Positions 1-8,271 of a stretch of 64,000 nucleotides of DNA are shown in pieces; within the stretch, counting starts at the first letter, position 1; each line of letters starts with the position of its first letter. A program made the translations under genes and the position numbers. Source of the DNA: Paenibacillus brevis. Lineage in GTDB: Bacteria > Bacillota > Bacilli > Paenibacillales > Paenibacillaceae. Where the stretch lies: contig NZ_JAHLQJ010000004.1 in assembly GCF_018919145.1 (NCBI RefSeq), forward strand, positions 302,606-366,605, in the 5' to 3' direction. The notes beneath the pieces were generated by a model, which had not been told where the DNA came from, did no database searches, and saw only the letters and a list, made by a program, of their open reading frames with translations.

Positions 1-193
1 CTTTTGATCACGAAGTGTTGCACGGGAGTTGAATCGACATCGAATCTTGCGTTCACCCTTGAAGTCCGGGCGGATGCTTACGAGGCATGCTTCCTTTGGA
101 AGCATTTCACTCCTGTAGGTTTTGCCTACACTCCGTTCCTCCTTCTTCAGGTTCTCACAACCTTCTCGGTGCTGAAAAGCTGACTTTTTGAAC
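1..193. repeat. MITE-like dispersed repeat, left-truncated by the window
   Basis: This stretch closely matches the element at 22388-22555. Both share the start CTTTTGATCACGAAGTG, the block CCTACACTCCGTTCCTCCTT, the block GGTTCTC, and the end CTGACTTTTTGAAC. The complete copy shows the ends are inverted repeats. This copy lacks its first ~14 bases because the window starts inside it. It has an extra internal segment at about 68-105. It lies just 3' of the permease gene that stops at 212 and carries no ORF, so it looks like a non-autonomous mobile element. Confidence 0.7.
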
Positions 194-211
194 TCGCACT
201 TTAGTAAAAGT

Positions 212-1042
212 TCACTTGATTCCCGTCATTTTGATCCCCTCAACGAGATACCGCTGTGCGGCAAAGAACAGTATTAAGGTTGGAATCGCTGCGATCACGG
301 CCGCCGCCAGCACGACATTCCACGGCGTGTAATATCCGCCTCCGACAAGATTAGCGAGCTGCTGCTGGACGACCCACAGACTTTCGCTCTGCGTAATGAT
401 CAACGGCCATAGATACGAATTCCAGTTCGCCACGAAGAAGCCGATGGTCAGAGGGATAATGATCGATCTGGATAGGGGCAGAGCGATCCGGAAGAACGTT
501 CCGGCAATCGACAAGCCTTCAATGTATGCCGCCTCCTCCAGCTCCTTCGGAAAGTCTCGATAGAACTGGCGGAACAAAAAGATTCCGTAAGCATTAAAGA
601 TCGAGGGAACGATCAACCCCGCATAGGAATTGAGCATGCCGAAGTTTTTGGTAATCAGGTACAGCGGAATCGTGATGACTGCAAACGGAACCATCAAGGT
701 ACTGAGCGTCCAGGAGAAAATTAAATTCCGTCCGGGAAAATGAAGCCGGGCAAGAGCATATCCATACATCGAATGGAAGATCATAGCCACGATCGTAACG
801 GTGATGCTGACGAACAGCGAATTACCGATCGAACGCATCATATTTGTGCTGACGACGACTTCTTTAAAGTTTTGCCAGACGAATTCGACGGGGAACCAGG
901 TTACCTCCAGCACGTTCGCTTCGGACCGCATGGAACTGATTAACAGCAAGTAAATCGGGAATATCATCAACAAGCCAAGAATAACGGCAATAACGGCCAG
1001 CATTGTCTGAGCATTGAATCTTACAGTCCTCACTTTGGTCAC
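212..1042 (-). CDS. Carbohydrate ABC transporter permease (MalG/UgpE type)
   Basis: Inner permease of a CUT1-type sugar importer. The 276-residue protein has about six membrane helices. A cytoplasmic EAA loop (EEAAYIEGLS followed by a conserved Gly and LP around residues 168-190) docks the ATPase. Length and the C-terminal position of the EAA loop are typical of MalG-like partners. It is the last gene of a minus-strand unit, two bases downstream of the MalF-like permease and its lipoprotein. No ATPase is encoded nearby, which is usual in Paenibacillus, where one MsmX-type ATPase serves many importers. The substrate is inferred from the neighbouring glycosidases to be an oligosaccharide. Confidence 0.93.
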   Translation of the reverse strand: MTKVRTVRFNAQTMLAVIAVILGLLMIFPIYLLLISSMRSEANVLEVTWFPVEFVWQNFKEVVVSTNMMRSIGNSLFVSITVTIVAMIFHSMYGYALARLHFPGRNLIFSWTLSTLMVPFAVITIPLYLITKNFGMLNSYAGLIVPSIFNAYGIFLFRQFYRDFPKELEEAAYIEGLSIAGTFFRIALPLSRSIIIPLTIGFFVANWNSYLWPLIITQSESLWVVQQQLANLVGGGYYTPWNVVLAAAVIAAIPTLILFFAAQRYLVEGIKMTGIK

Positions 1043-1043
1043 C

Positions 1044-1931
1044 TCAATCTTTGGTAGAGAATAGTTTCATTTGGACAAGGGAGAGACAGAAGATCAGCAA
1101 GAACAAGACAAATGCCAGCGCCGAGGAATATCCCATGTTGAGCAGCTGGAATCCTTGCTTGAAAATATAGATGACGCTTACTTCCGTACTGCTCGCCGGT
1201 CCTCCCTTGGTCATAACCATAATCTGGTCAAACACCTGGAATGAACCGATCGTAGTAACGACGAGAATAAACGTATTGGTTTCTTTAAGCAGCGGAAACG
1301 TAATTTTCCGGAAGGTCTGCCAGCGGGAAGCGCCGTCGATTCGGGCCGCCTCGAAATAATCCCTGGGGATTTCCTTGATTGCCGACAGGAAAATAATCAT
1401 GTTATAGCCGATGTTGATCCAGAGCAATACGGCGATGATGCTGTAGATGGCCTGGGACGGGGAACCGAGAAACTGCTGGGATGATCCTCCGAAAAACCGA
1501 ATGATCTCATTGATGATCCCATTGCGGGGATCGAGCATATACATCCCGATGATGGCCGAGATAACCGAAGTAATGGCATAAGGCATCAGAAACATCGTTC
1601 GTGCCGGTGATACTACTTTCCCTCGAAGTCCGTTCAGCAGCAGTGCCGAGCCTAGCGACAGGCAGAACAAGAGCGGAACGTAGATGACGCTGAACTGCAG
1701 CGTTTTCCCTACCGAATGCCACCAATCCATATCCTTGGATAAGGCGACGTAATTGTCCAGACCGATGAACTTCATCGGATTCAGCGCATCCCAATCATGG
1801 AGGCTGACATAGAAGGCATAAATAATCGGCAGGAATACAAAAATGAATAATCCGATTAAATCAGGCAGTAAAAAACAGTAGGCTGTGATTCTTTCCTGCA
1901 TCGCTCTTGTACGTAGTTTTTTGAGAACCAC
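1044..1931 (-). CDS. Carbohydrate ABC transporter permease (MalF/UgpA type)
   Basis: Membrane partner of the MalG-like permease. It starts with a long hydrophobic segment (CFLLPDLIGLFIFVFLP) and has an EAA loop (FEAARIDGAS, then a conserved FPLL) near residues 195-217. I place the start at the GTG at 1931 because GGAGGAGG lies seven bases before it. An in-frame GTG at 1976 would add 15 proline- and glycine-rich residues with only a weak ribosome site. Two bases separate it from the downstream permease, so the two are probably translationally linked. Confidence 0.92.
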   Translation of the reverse strand: MVLKKLRTRAMQERITAYCFLLPDLIGLFIFVFLPIIYAFYVSLHDWDALNPMKFIGLDNYVALSKDMDWWHSVGKTLQFSVIYVPLLFCLSLGSALLLNGLRGKVVSPARTMFLMPYAITSVISAIIGMYMLDPRNGIINEIIRFFGGSSQQFLGSPSQAIYSIIAVLLWINIGYNMIIFLSAIKEIPRDYFEAARIDGASRWQTFRKITFPLLKETNTFILVVTTIGSFQVFDQIMVMTKGGPASSTEVSVIYIFKQGFQLLNMGYSSALAFVLFLLIFCLSLVQMKLFSTKD

Positions 1932-2003
1932 TGGTTTTCCCTCCTCCGGCAAACCTCCCGGGGGCACACGGCTCACGCACGCCCCCGGAGTATTTACACT
2001 TGA

Positions 2004-3323
2004 TCACTTCATCGCTTCATTGATTTTCGCGTCGGCTGCTTTCGCGGCTTCCTCGCCTGTCATATCTCCGAACATGACCCGTGTCATAGCATCGCCGATG
2101 GCCTCTACCACTGCCGGATTGTAGACCGGCTCAGGAATGGCGGAGCTGTAGATCTCGTTCGTAAATACTTGACGCAGGCCTTTATTATAGATCTCTTGGC
2201 CGGCATCAATGACGGACTGGCGGGCTGGATAAGCAAATTTCGTCTCCGTAGCCCATTTCAGCGGACGGGAAGTATCCTGATCGGCGAAGGCCCACATGAC
2301 GAATTTAGCCGCTTCCTCCAAGTTCTTGCTCTTGGCATTGACCGCGAATTTCCATCCGCCTGCCGTCGTCACCGGCTTGCCTCCTTCAGGAATCGGAAGC
2401 GGAGCCAGCTTGATCGGCACATCGCCGAACACTTCTTCAATCCGGCTGACCGCCCAAGTGCCGCAAATTTGCATGGCAGCGGTCTGTTTGCCCAGATTGT
2501 CGATTTCCCATGGACCGTACTGAAGCTTCGCAGGAGAGAGCTTCTCCTGGAAGAACGTGCCCCAGAAATCGAGCGCCTTAGCCGTTTCCGGCGAATTGAA
2601 CGCGGAAGTTTTGCCGTCTTCGGCCAGAACCTGACCGCCGGCTTGCCAGAGGAACGGATAGAAGTTGAAATTGAAGTAAGCCCCTTTATCCGGCGGCAGG
2701 ACCAACCCTGCTACCTTATCGGTAGTCAGCTTGCGGGCGGCATCCAGCAATTCGTCCCATGTCTTGGGCACTTCCACATTGGCCGCCTTCAGCATATCCT
2801 CGTTATAATAGAGTCCCATCAATTCCATCTCATAAGGCAGCGCCTGGATTTGTCCGTCTACCGTTACGGCATCGAGCGCGGAAGGAAGGAAATCCTCCTT
2901 AACCCCTTCCGGGAAGTAAGGCGCCAGATCGGCCAGGTAGCCGGAATTTGAAAACTTCATGAAGTCGCCGGGGCTGATCATGTAAATATCGGGACCATTG
3001 CCGCCGGAAAAAGCGATCGGGAGTTTGGTAGCCGTATAATCGGCCTGATTGTAAGTCGAATATTCAATTTGCACACGATCCTGGGCTGCGTTGTATTCCT
3101 TCACCAAGTCTTCAAAATACTTCTGCTCGGCTTCGGTGTGCATATCCCAGAACTGCAGTTTAATCTTTTCCTTCGATCCTCCATTGGTGGACTGAGCTCC
3201 GCTCGAGCCGGACTGGTTAGCCTGGTTGTTCGAGTTGCCGGAACCGGAGCCGCAGCCTACCTGGAGAAGGAGCAAAAGCGCCATCATGGCAGGCAAGACG
3301 ATTTTCCAACTGGTCTTCTTCAT
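2004..3323 (-). CDS. Extracellular sugar-binding lipoprotein of ABC importer
   Basis: Substrate-binding protein (SBP_bac_1/MalE-like) that delivers sugar to the two downstream permeases. The N-terminus is a lipoprotein signal: Lys-Lys, a leucine-rich core, then a QVGC lipobox, followed by a Ser/Asn/Gly-rich tether. The mature part has the binding-protein signature FSGGNGPDIYMISPG near residue 95. I start at the ATG at 3323, preceded by AAAGGGGA. An in-frame ATG at 3344 lacks a site. It resembles the adjacent lipoprotein at 3413-4744 in the motif spacing, in a shared C-terminal FTEQIY/FTNEIY region and in the KFVMWAFA motif, so the two are probably tandem duplicates. Confidence 0.92.
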   Translation of the reverse strand: MKKTSWKIVLPAMMALLLLLQVGCGSGSGNSNNQANQSGSSGAQSTNGGSKEKIKLQFWDMHTEAEQKYFEDLVKEYNAAQDRVQIEYSTYNQADYTATKLPIAFSGGNGPDIYMISPGDFMKFSNSGYLADLAPYFPEGVKEDFLPSALDAVTVDGQIQALPYEMELMGLYYNEDMLKAANVEVPKTWDELLDAARKLTTDKVAGLVLPPDKGAYFNFNFYPFLWQAGGQVLAEDGKTSAFNSPETAKALDFWGTFFQEKLSPAKLQYGPWEIDNLGKQTAAMQICGTWAVSRIEEVFGDVPIKLAPLPIPEGGKPVTTAGGWKFAVNAKSKNLEEAAKFVMWAFADQDTSRPLKWATETKFAYPARQSVIDAGQEIYNKGLRQVFTNEIYSSAIPEPVYNPAVVEAIGDAMTRVMFGDMTGEEAAKAADAKINEAMK

Positions 3324-3412
3324 CTCGTATGAATCCCCTTTCATTTTGTGATCGACTTCAGTATAGTCTCAGGGATTCAAGCCCGTAACGGGAAATAATT
3401 TCGGAGGGTGGA

Positions 3413-4744
3413 TTATTTTTCGGTATCCGTCAGGTAATCCGTAATTTGCCTGTACGTGCTCTCGGTAAGATCATTTGGCAATGCGCCTCCATACAGCAGC
3501 CGTTGCAAGGATTCGGTAAATATACTGCTGATCTCCGCCGGATACTGCGGCTCCTGGCGCTCCGTTCCGTAAATTTGCTCGGTGAACACGCGGCGAAGGC
3601 CATTCAAATATTGCTCCTCTCCCGCTTTCATCACGGACTTGCGCGGGGAATAAGCGAATTTGACGTCGCTTACCCATTTGAGTGGAATTTCCGGTTCTCC
3701 GGCAAAAGCCCACATCACGAATTTCTTCGCTTCTTCGTTATACTTGCTGAAGTGGTTGACGCCGATCTTCCATCCGCCGGCGATCGTGACGGGTTCTCCC
3801 CCCTCCGGAACCGGCAGGGGTACAACCCCGATCGGCTTGTCGGCATAGATCGTCTCCAGCATACGGATATTCCAGGTTCCGCTCACCTGCATCGCCGTCT
3901 CGCCACTGGCCAGGATTCCGATATCCGTCGTCGGACGGGATGGGTGCATGTTAAGCAGGCCCTGATCCACCATACCCCGATAGAACCGGAACATCGCCGC
4001 AGCATCCGGTGATTTCAGTCCGGACGTGCGCCCGTCCCCGGACACCAGATCGGCCCTGGTCTGCCACAGGAAAGGAAGCCAGGTGAAGCTCTGGTACACG
4101 CTCTTGAACGTCTCTATCGTGAGCCCGCTGACTCCGGGAGACTTCAGTGCGTTGGCTGCCGCCTCAAGCTCCGGCCAGGTGGCAGGAGGCATGAGCCCAT
4201 GCTCGCGGAACAACTCCTCGTTGTAATACAAACCGAGCAATTCCGTCTCGAACGGCACCGCATAGATCTGATCGTTCAATGTAACCGACTCCAGGGCGGC
4301 AGGATCGAAATCCTGACGGATTTCCGGGGTGAACTCCTTCGTCAGCGTCTCCAGAATGCCCGCATTTTCAAACCGGCGAATCGTCCCCGGGGATACGAAG
4401 AAGATATCCGGCCCATGACCGGTGGCGAAGGACGCAAGCAGTTTATTATCGGTGAAGTAGTCGTCGCTCGAAATAAAGTCCACCTGGATTTCCACATGGG
4501 GAGCCTGCTTCGAGTATTCCGCGCCCAACCACTTCCAGAATTCGAATTCCTGGCCGGTATGAAAGGACAACAAGTGAAGGACGATCCGGTCCGGGCTCGC
4601 CGCCTCCACCTCGGGATTATGCAGCACGATATCCATATCACTGCGGTTCCCCGGCGTCTTCCCGCCTCCGCACGATGCCAGAAGGAGTACGAGAACAAGA
4701 CCGAGAAGCCCCATCCGCAGTAAAGACTCAGACTTACTTCTCAT
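3413..4744 (-). CDS. Second sugar-binding lipoprotein, next to the two-component system
   Basis: A 443-residue extracellular binding protein with a clear LLASC lipobox. The ATG at 4744 has AAGGAGGAGG just upstream and overlaps the stop of the response regulator by 11 bases, so translation is coupled to the two-component system. It shares motifs with the lipoprotein at 2004-3323 (GHGPDIFFVSPG, AGGWKIGVN, KKFVMWAFAG). Two paralogous binding proteins serve one permease pair here. This one may present a ligand to the YesM-type kinase, or it may be an alternate-specificity receptor for the importer. Those roles are inferred from position only. Confidence 0.9.
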   Translation of the reverse strand: MRSKSESLLRMGLLGLVLVLLLASCGGGKTPGNRSDMDIVLHNPEVEAASPDRIVLHLLSFHTGQEFEFWKWLGAEYSKQAPHVEIQVDFISSDDYFTDNKLLASFATGHGPDIFFVSPGTIRRFENAGILETLTKEFTPEIRQDFDPAALESVTLNDQIYAVPFETELLGLYYNEELFREHGLMPPATWPELEAAANALKSPGVSGLTIETFKSVYQSFTWLPFLWQTRADLVSGDGRTSGLKSPDAAAMFRFYRGMVDQGLLNMHPSRPTTDIGILASGETAMQVSGTWNIRMLETIYADKPIGVVPLPVPEGGEPVTIAGGWKIGVNHFSKYNEEAKKFVMWAFAGEPEIPLKWVSDVKFAYSPRKSVMKAGEEQYLNGLRRVFTEQIYGTERQEPQYPAEISSIFTESLQRLLYGGALPNDLTESTYRQITDYLTDTEK

Positions 4745-6314
4745 CGTCCTCCTCCTTCCGGTAGAAGAATTGCCGATACTCGCCGGGGGTGACACCTTCC
4801 GCCTTCTTGAACAGGCGCGAGAAATACTTCACATCCTGATAGCCGACCATCTGCGAGATGTTATACAGCTTGAGATTCGGATCCGTCATCAGGATTTTGG
4901 CTTTATCCATGCGAAACTGCGTCAAGTACTCGATGAACGACATGCCCATCTCCTGCTTGAAGAAGGAGCTGAAATAACTGCTGCTCATTCCCGCTTTAGC
5001 AGCCACATCATTAAGCGAGATATCGTTCACATAGTTCTGGTGAATGTAATTGACTGCTGCCTCCAGCGTCCGGTTATGCTTCTGCTGCTTCTTCCACTCC
5101 GCCTTGGCAATGCTGATCGCAATCAGTTCGTCCACGAACCGGATGAAATCATCGGCCGAGAAATTGAACTGGAACCACTCGTACGGCTTCAGCTCATCCT
5201 GGAACACCAGGGCGGTAATTTTCTGCTCATGAACATACCTTACGACGGAGGATAACAACTGCAGGCAATAGCCGTGAAAAATCGGGTATCCTGCATTTCG
5301 TTCCAGAATCGTCCCGACGAACCGGCGCAACGTCTCGCAGGCGCGTTGAACCTCGCCTTCCCGAAGGGACAGCACGAGCGCGGCATCCAGATCGCTCGGG
5401 TACCCTGACGAATCTTTGCCTTCATCAGGGGAACCCTCATATTCATGAACTTTCCCGCTGCCATAAATCCAGCGGTTAAGCAAGGCCTCTCTTGCCTGGG
5501 AAAACGCATGCGGCAACTGCTCAAAATGACAGATCTCTCCGCTGATACCAAGGGAGATCGAAATTCGCACCCACCTGTGCACCTCATAAATAATGGTTTC
5601 GTACAACTGGCGCGGGCAGGCCGCATTCATCAGCAGGAAGTAAATCTGGGAACTGTTCCCGAACAGAAAACGGGTACTCAGCCCCTCGCAGCCGTTCAGA
5701 ATTTCATAGACAATATTCCGTACGGCAAAGGTAACGAGTTGCCGGTCTCCCCATTGATCCTCAGTCACGAGCTCATCCAGATCCTCGATGTCGATGGCGA
5801 GCACACGGAACGAAACGGCGTCCTCCGGAATTTGCCGCCGCAGACGGCCGCTATGATCGGCGGAATCCTCAATGCCGAGCAGCCAGTCTTTCCACAGCTT
5901 GGCGTAATGGAAATCAGCTGCCGCAGCCGTTACCTGAACCGCAGGCTTGCGGATTTCCTTCTTCAGCCTGCCGAGCAAATCGCGCACCTCTTCCGGCTTC
6001 AACGGCTTCAGCAAGTAATCAAACGCGCCGAAACGAATGGCCGTCTTGGCATATTCGAAATAGCCGTAGCCGGACAGAATAACCACCTGAACGGGGTATT
6101 CCCGCAAATAATTCAGCAGATCAAGCCCGTTCATGTGCGGCATGCGAATATCCGTAATCACCAGGTCAGGGATATCCTTCCGCACCATTTCAAGCGCCTC
6201 GATTCCGTTCTTGGCCTGGCCGATGACGGTCCACTCGGGATCCAGGGCGGGGATGAGCCTTGTCAATCCGTTCCGGACCTTCGGCTCATCGTCTACGATC
6301 AATACTCTATACAT
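4734..6314 (-). CDS. YesN-type response regulator with AraC DNA-binding domain
   Basis: Receiver domain at residues 1-120: acidic pocket D8-D9, phospho-acceptor D55 in ITDIRMP, and K103 in LLKPLKP. A long linker follows, then a C-terminal AraC/XylS double helix-turn-helix (about 425-520) with SSSYFSSFFKQEMG and the signature DVKYFSRLFKK. This architecture is typical of regulators paired with YesM kinases that control neighbouring sugar importers. The start at 6314 has AGGAGGG overlapping the end of the kinase gene (stop at 6318). It probably controls the permease and glycosidase operons on either side. Confidence 0.95.
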   Translation of the reverse strand: MYRVLIVDDEPKVRNGLTRLIPALDPEWTVIGQAKNGIEALEMVRKDIPDLVITDIRMPHMNGLDLLNYLREYPVQVVILSGYGYFEYAKTAIRFGAFDYLLKPLKPEEVRDLLGRLKKEIRKPAVQVTAAAADFHYAKLWKDWLLGIEDSADHSGRLRRQIPEDAVSFRVLAIDIEDLDELVTEDQWGDRQLVTFAVRNIVYEILNGCEGLSTRFLFGNSSQIYFLLMNAACPRQLYETIIYEVHRWVRISISLGISGEICHFEQLPHAFSQAREALLNRWIYGSGKVHEYEGSPDEGKDSSGYPSDLDAALVLSLREGEVQRACETLRRFVGTILERNAGYPIFHGYCLQLLSSVVRYVHEQKITALVFQDELKPYEWFQFNFSADDFIRFVDELIAISIAKAEWKKQQKHNRTLEAAVNYIHQNYVNDISLNDVAAKAGMSSSYFSSFFKQEMGMSFIEYLTQFRMDKAKILMTDPNLKLYNISQMVGYQDVKYFSRLFKKAEGVTPGEYRQFFYRKEEDDEK

Positions 6315-6317
6315 GTT

Positions 6318-8126
6318 TTAGCCCTCCTGTTGTTCATCATAGGTTCCGCCAAGCCGTTCTATGGCCGGAAGGACGATCGTGACCATCGTGCCTTCCCCGT
6401 ACACCGAATGGACCTGGACGCCGAATTCCGGACCGTATTCCAGCTTCAGCCGGTCGTTGAGATTATACATGCCGATACCATGTGCCATGCGGCTGCGAAT
6501 CAGCTGCAGGCGATCCCCCGGAATGCCGCTTCCGTTATCCCGGATCGTAATGACAATCGCCTGCCCGTTCTCCTGCCTCTTCATCCGGACTTCGATCAGT
6601 CCGCCGGACTCCAGCTCTCCCATCCCATGCAAAATGGAATTTTCCAGGTAAGGCTGCAGCAAGAGACGCGGTACTCTATATTCATACAGTTCTTCATCGA
6701 TATCGAATCGGACCTCGAACCGCTCCTCGAATCTCATCTCCTGAAGATAGGCATAGTTCCTTGCCCATTTCAGTTCCTCCCTGATCGTGACGAGCGGGCT
6801 CCCCGGCCGGATCGCATATCGCATAATATCGCTCAAGGAGGTAATCATGCTGCTGATCTCCGGCTGCTCCCTTTCGATTGCGATCCAGTTCATCGCATCC
6901 AGCGTGTTATAGACAAAATGAGGATTGATCTGGGCCTGCAGCGCTTTGACCTCGGCCTCCTTCTCCTGCTCGGAGATTTCCTTCACTTCCTGGATCAAAT
7001 CGTTGATCCGGCTGCTCATGCTGTTGAAGGAGCTCTGAAGCAGGCCGATCTCGTCCTCCGACTGGGCCTGGAGCCGGTACTCGAAGTTGTCTTTCTGGAT
7101 CCGCTTCATCGCAACGGCCATCTGCCGGATCGGCTTGGTGATATAATGGGTCGTCAACGAGGCCAGCAGCACGAACAACAGGGCAAACACGCACAGCGTT
7201 ACGATGAAGAAACGCTTGAGCGAACCCGACTCCTTGCCGACGTCGGATTGGGGAATGAAGGAGAAGTAGTGCCACCCGTTATACTCGGACTGCACCATGC
7301 CGATGCGGTACATCTCTCCGTCAATGTTCTGAAGGGACAAGGAGTCGCCGCTTGAGACCATCTCCTTGAAGAACGGCTGCCCGGCCAGGTTGATTCCGTA
7401 AGCCTCGTCATTACGGTGCCAGATCATGTGCCCTCCGCTGTCCGCAATCAGGATCACCCCGTGCGGACTAACGTTGACTCTTTCTACGATCTGGTCCAGC
7501 GCCGAAATTTTCACGTTCATCATCAGTACCCCGATGTTCTGCAGCGAGTCCGTAACGTCCTTTACCAGCATTCCGGCCGGAATGTACTGCGTCGCATAGC
7601 CGAAATAGTTATTGGGGGGCATTTCATAAGTCGGAAGCCAGATAATCTGTCCCGCTTTCCGCTCAATCTCCTCCGTCCATTCCGGATGCTCCTGCAAAAT
7701 CGGCTTGAACAATCCGGAGCCCTTAATATCGGCGAAATACATGCTGCCGCTTCGCGCCAGCAAATAGATGGAGTCGATATCCTCCTTGCCCCGGAGCGAC
7801 TCCCGCAGAAACCGGTTGACCGAATCCTCCGCACCGGCGGCACTGTTCTTGAGATTGCGCCCGTCCATCAGGCTCAATTGCTCGATCATCAGCTCATTGT
7901 CATAGACGGCAAGCATGCGGTTCTCGATTTCCGACAACAGCTGGTCGACGTTGTTCCGCACAAGATGAAGCGCTTGCAGCGATTCGCGGTCTGCCCGTTC
8001 GGCGGCAAAATTGCTGGAACTCCGATAGAACAGAAATCCGGCAAACACCAGCGGGGCCAAAATGAATAAGGCAAGCATCACCATCAGCTTGTTTCGAAGT
8101 TTGGCATTTTTCAGCTTCATCCACAT
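6318..8126 (-). CDS. YesM-type sensor histidine kinase
   Basis: Membrane sensor kinase of about 602 residues. A first membrane helix (about residues 15-35) precedes a ~270-residue extracellular sensor of Cache type. A second helix (about 307-327) and a HAMP domain follow. The His_kinase domain has phospho-acceptor H403 in QINPHFVYNTLD, and the ATP-binding region has RDNGSGIP. I start at the ATG at 8126, with GGAGGAG ten bases upstream. The LacI-like operator at 8179-8192 lies 53 bases before the start. It is the first gene of the minus-strand unit that continues through the regulator, the binding proteins and the first permease pair. Confidence 0.94.
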   Translation of the reverse strand: MWMKLKNAKLRNKLMVMLALFILAPLVFAGFLFYRSSSNFAAERADRESLQALHLVRNNVDQLLSEIENRMLAVYDNELMIEQLSLMDGRNLKNSAAGAEDSVNRFLRESLRGKEDIDSIYLLARSGSMYFADIKGSGLFKPILQEHPEWTEEIERKAGQIIWLPTYEMPPNNYFGYATQYIPAGMLVKDVTDSLQNIGVLMMNVKISALDQIVERVNVSPHGVILIADSGGHMIWHRNDEAYGINLAGQPFFKEMVSSGDSLSLQNIDGEMYRIGMVQSEYNGWHYFSFIPQSDVGKESGSLKRFFIVTLCVFALLFVLLASLTTHYITKPIRQMAVAMKRIQKDNFEYRLQAQSEDEIGLLQSSFNSMSSRINDLIQEVKEISEQEKEAEVKALQAQINPHFVYNTLDAMNWIAIEREQPEISSMITSLSDIMRYAIRPGSPLVTIREELKWARNYAYLQEMRFEERFEVRFDIDEELYEYRVPRLLLQPYLENSILHGMGELESGGLIEVRMKRQENGQAIVITIRDNGSGIPGDRLQLIRSRMAHGIGMYNLNDRLKLEYGPEFGVQVHSVYGEGTMVTIVLPAIERLGGTYDEQQEG

Positions 8127-8178
8127 TCTTCGGGTTCTCCTCCTGTTTGCAAGCAATTACGTGGAAATACAGCATTTG

Positions 8179-8192
8179 TGGCATCGATTGCA
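8179..8192. promoter_or_regulatory. LacI-family-like operator in front of yesM
   Basis: TGGCATCGATTGCA fits the LacI/CcpA-type pattern TGnnAnCGnTnnCA. The flanking sequence, read on the minus strand (GGCAAATTCTGCAATCGAT, then CA-n-AAATG), is nearly repeated at 18306-18338 before the DUF4185 gene. It may therefore be a locus-specific site rather than a general catabolite site. Confidence 0.5.
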
Positions 8193-8271
8193 GAATTTGC
8201 CATTCAGAAGCAACCGAAGCTATCATTGATGCTCTCGTAACCACTCTATCACAATTCGAAGAACTCCAGAA

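Noticed and set aside
5445..7355. A 636-codon plus-strand ORF opposite yesM/yesN
   Set aside because: Long because of codon bias on the opposite strand; the minus-strand genes have complete domains and ribosome sites.
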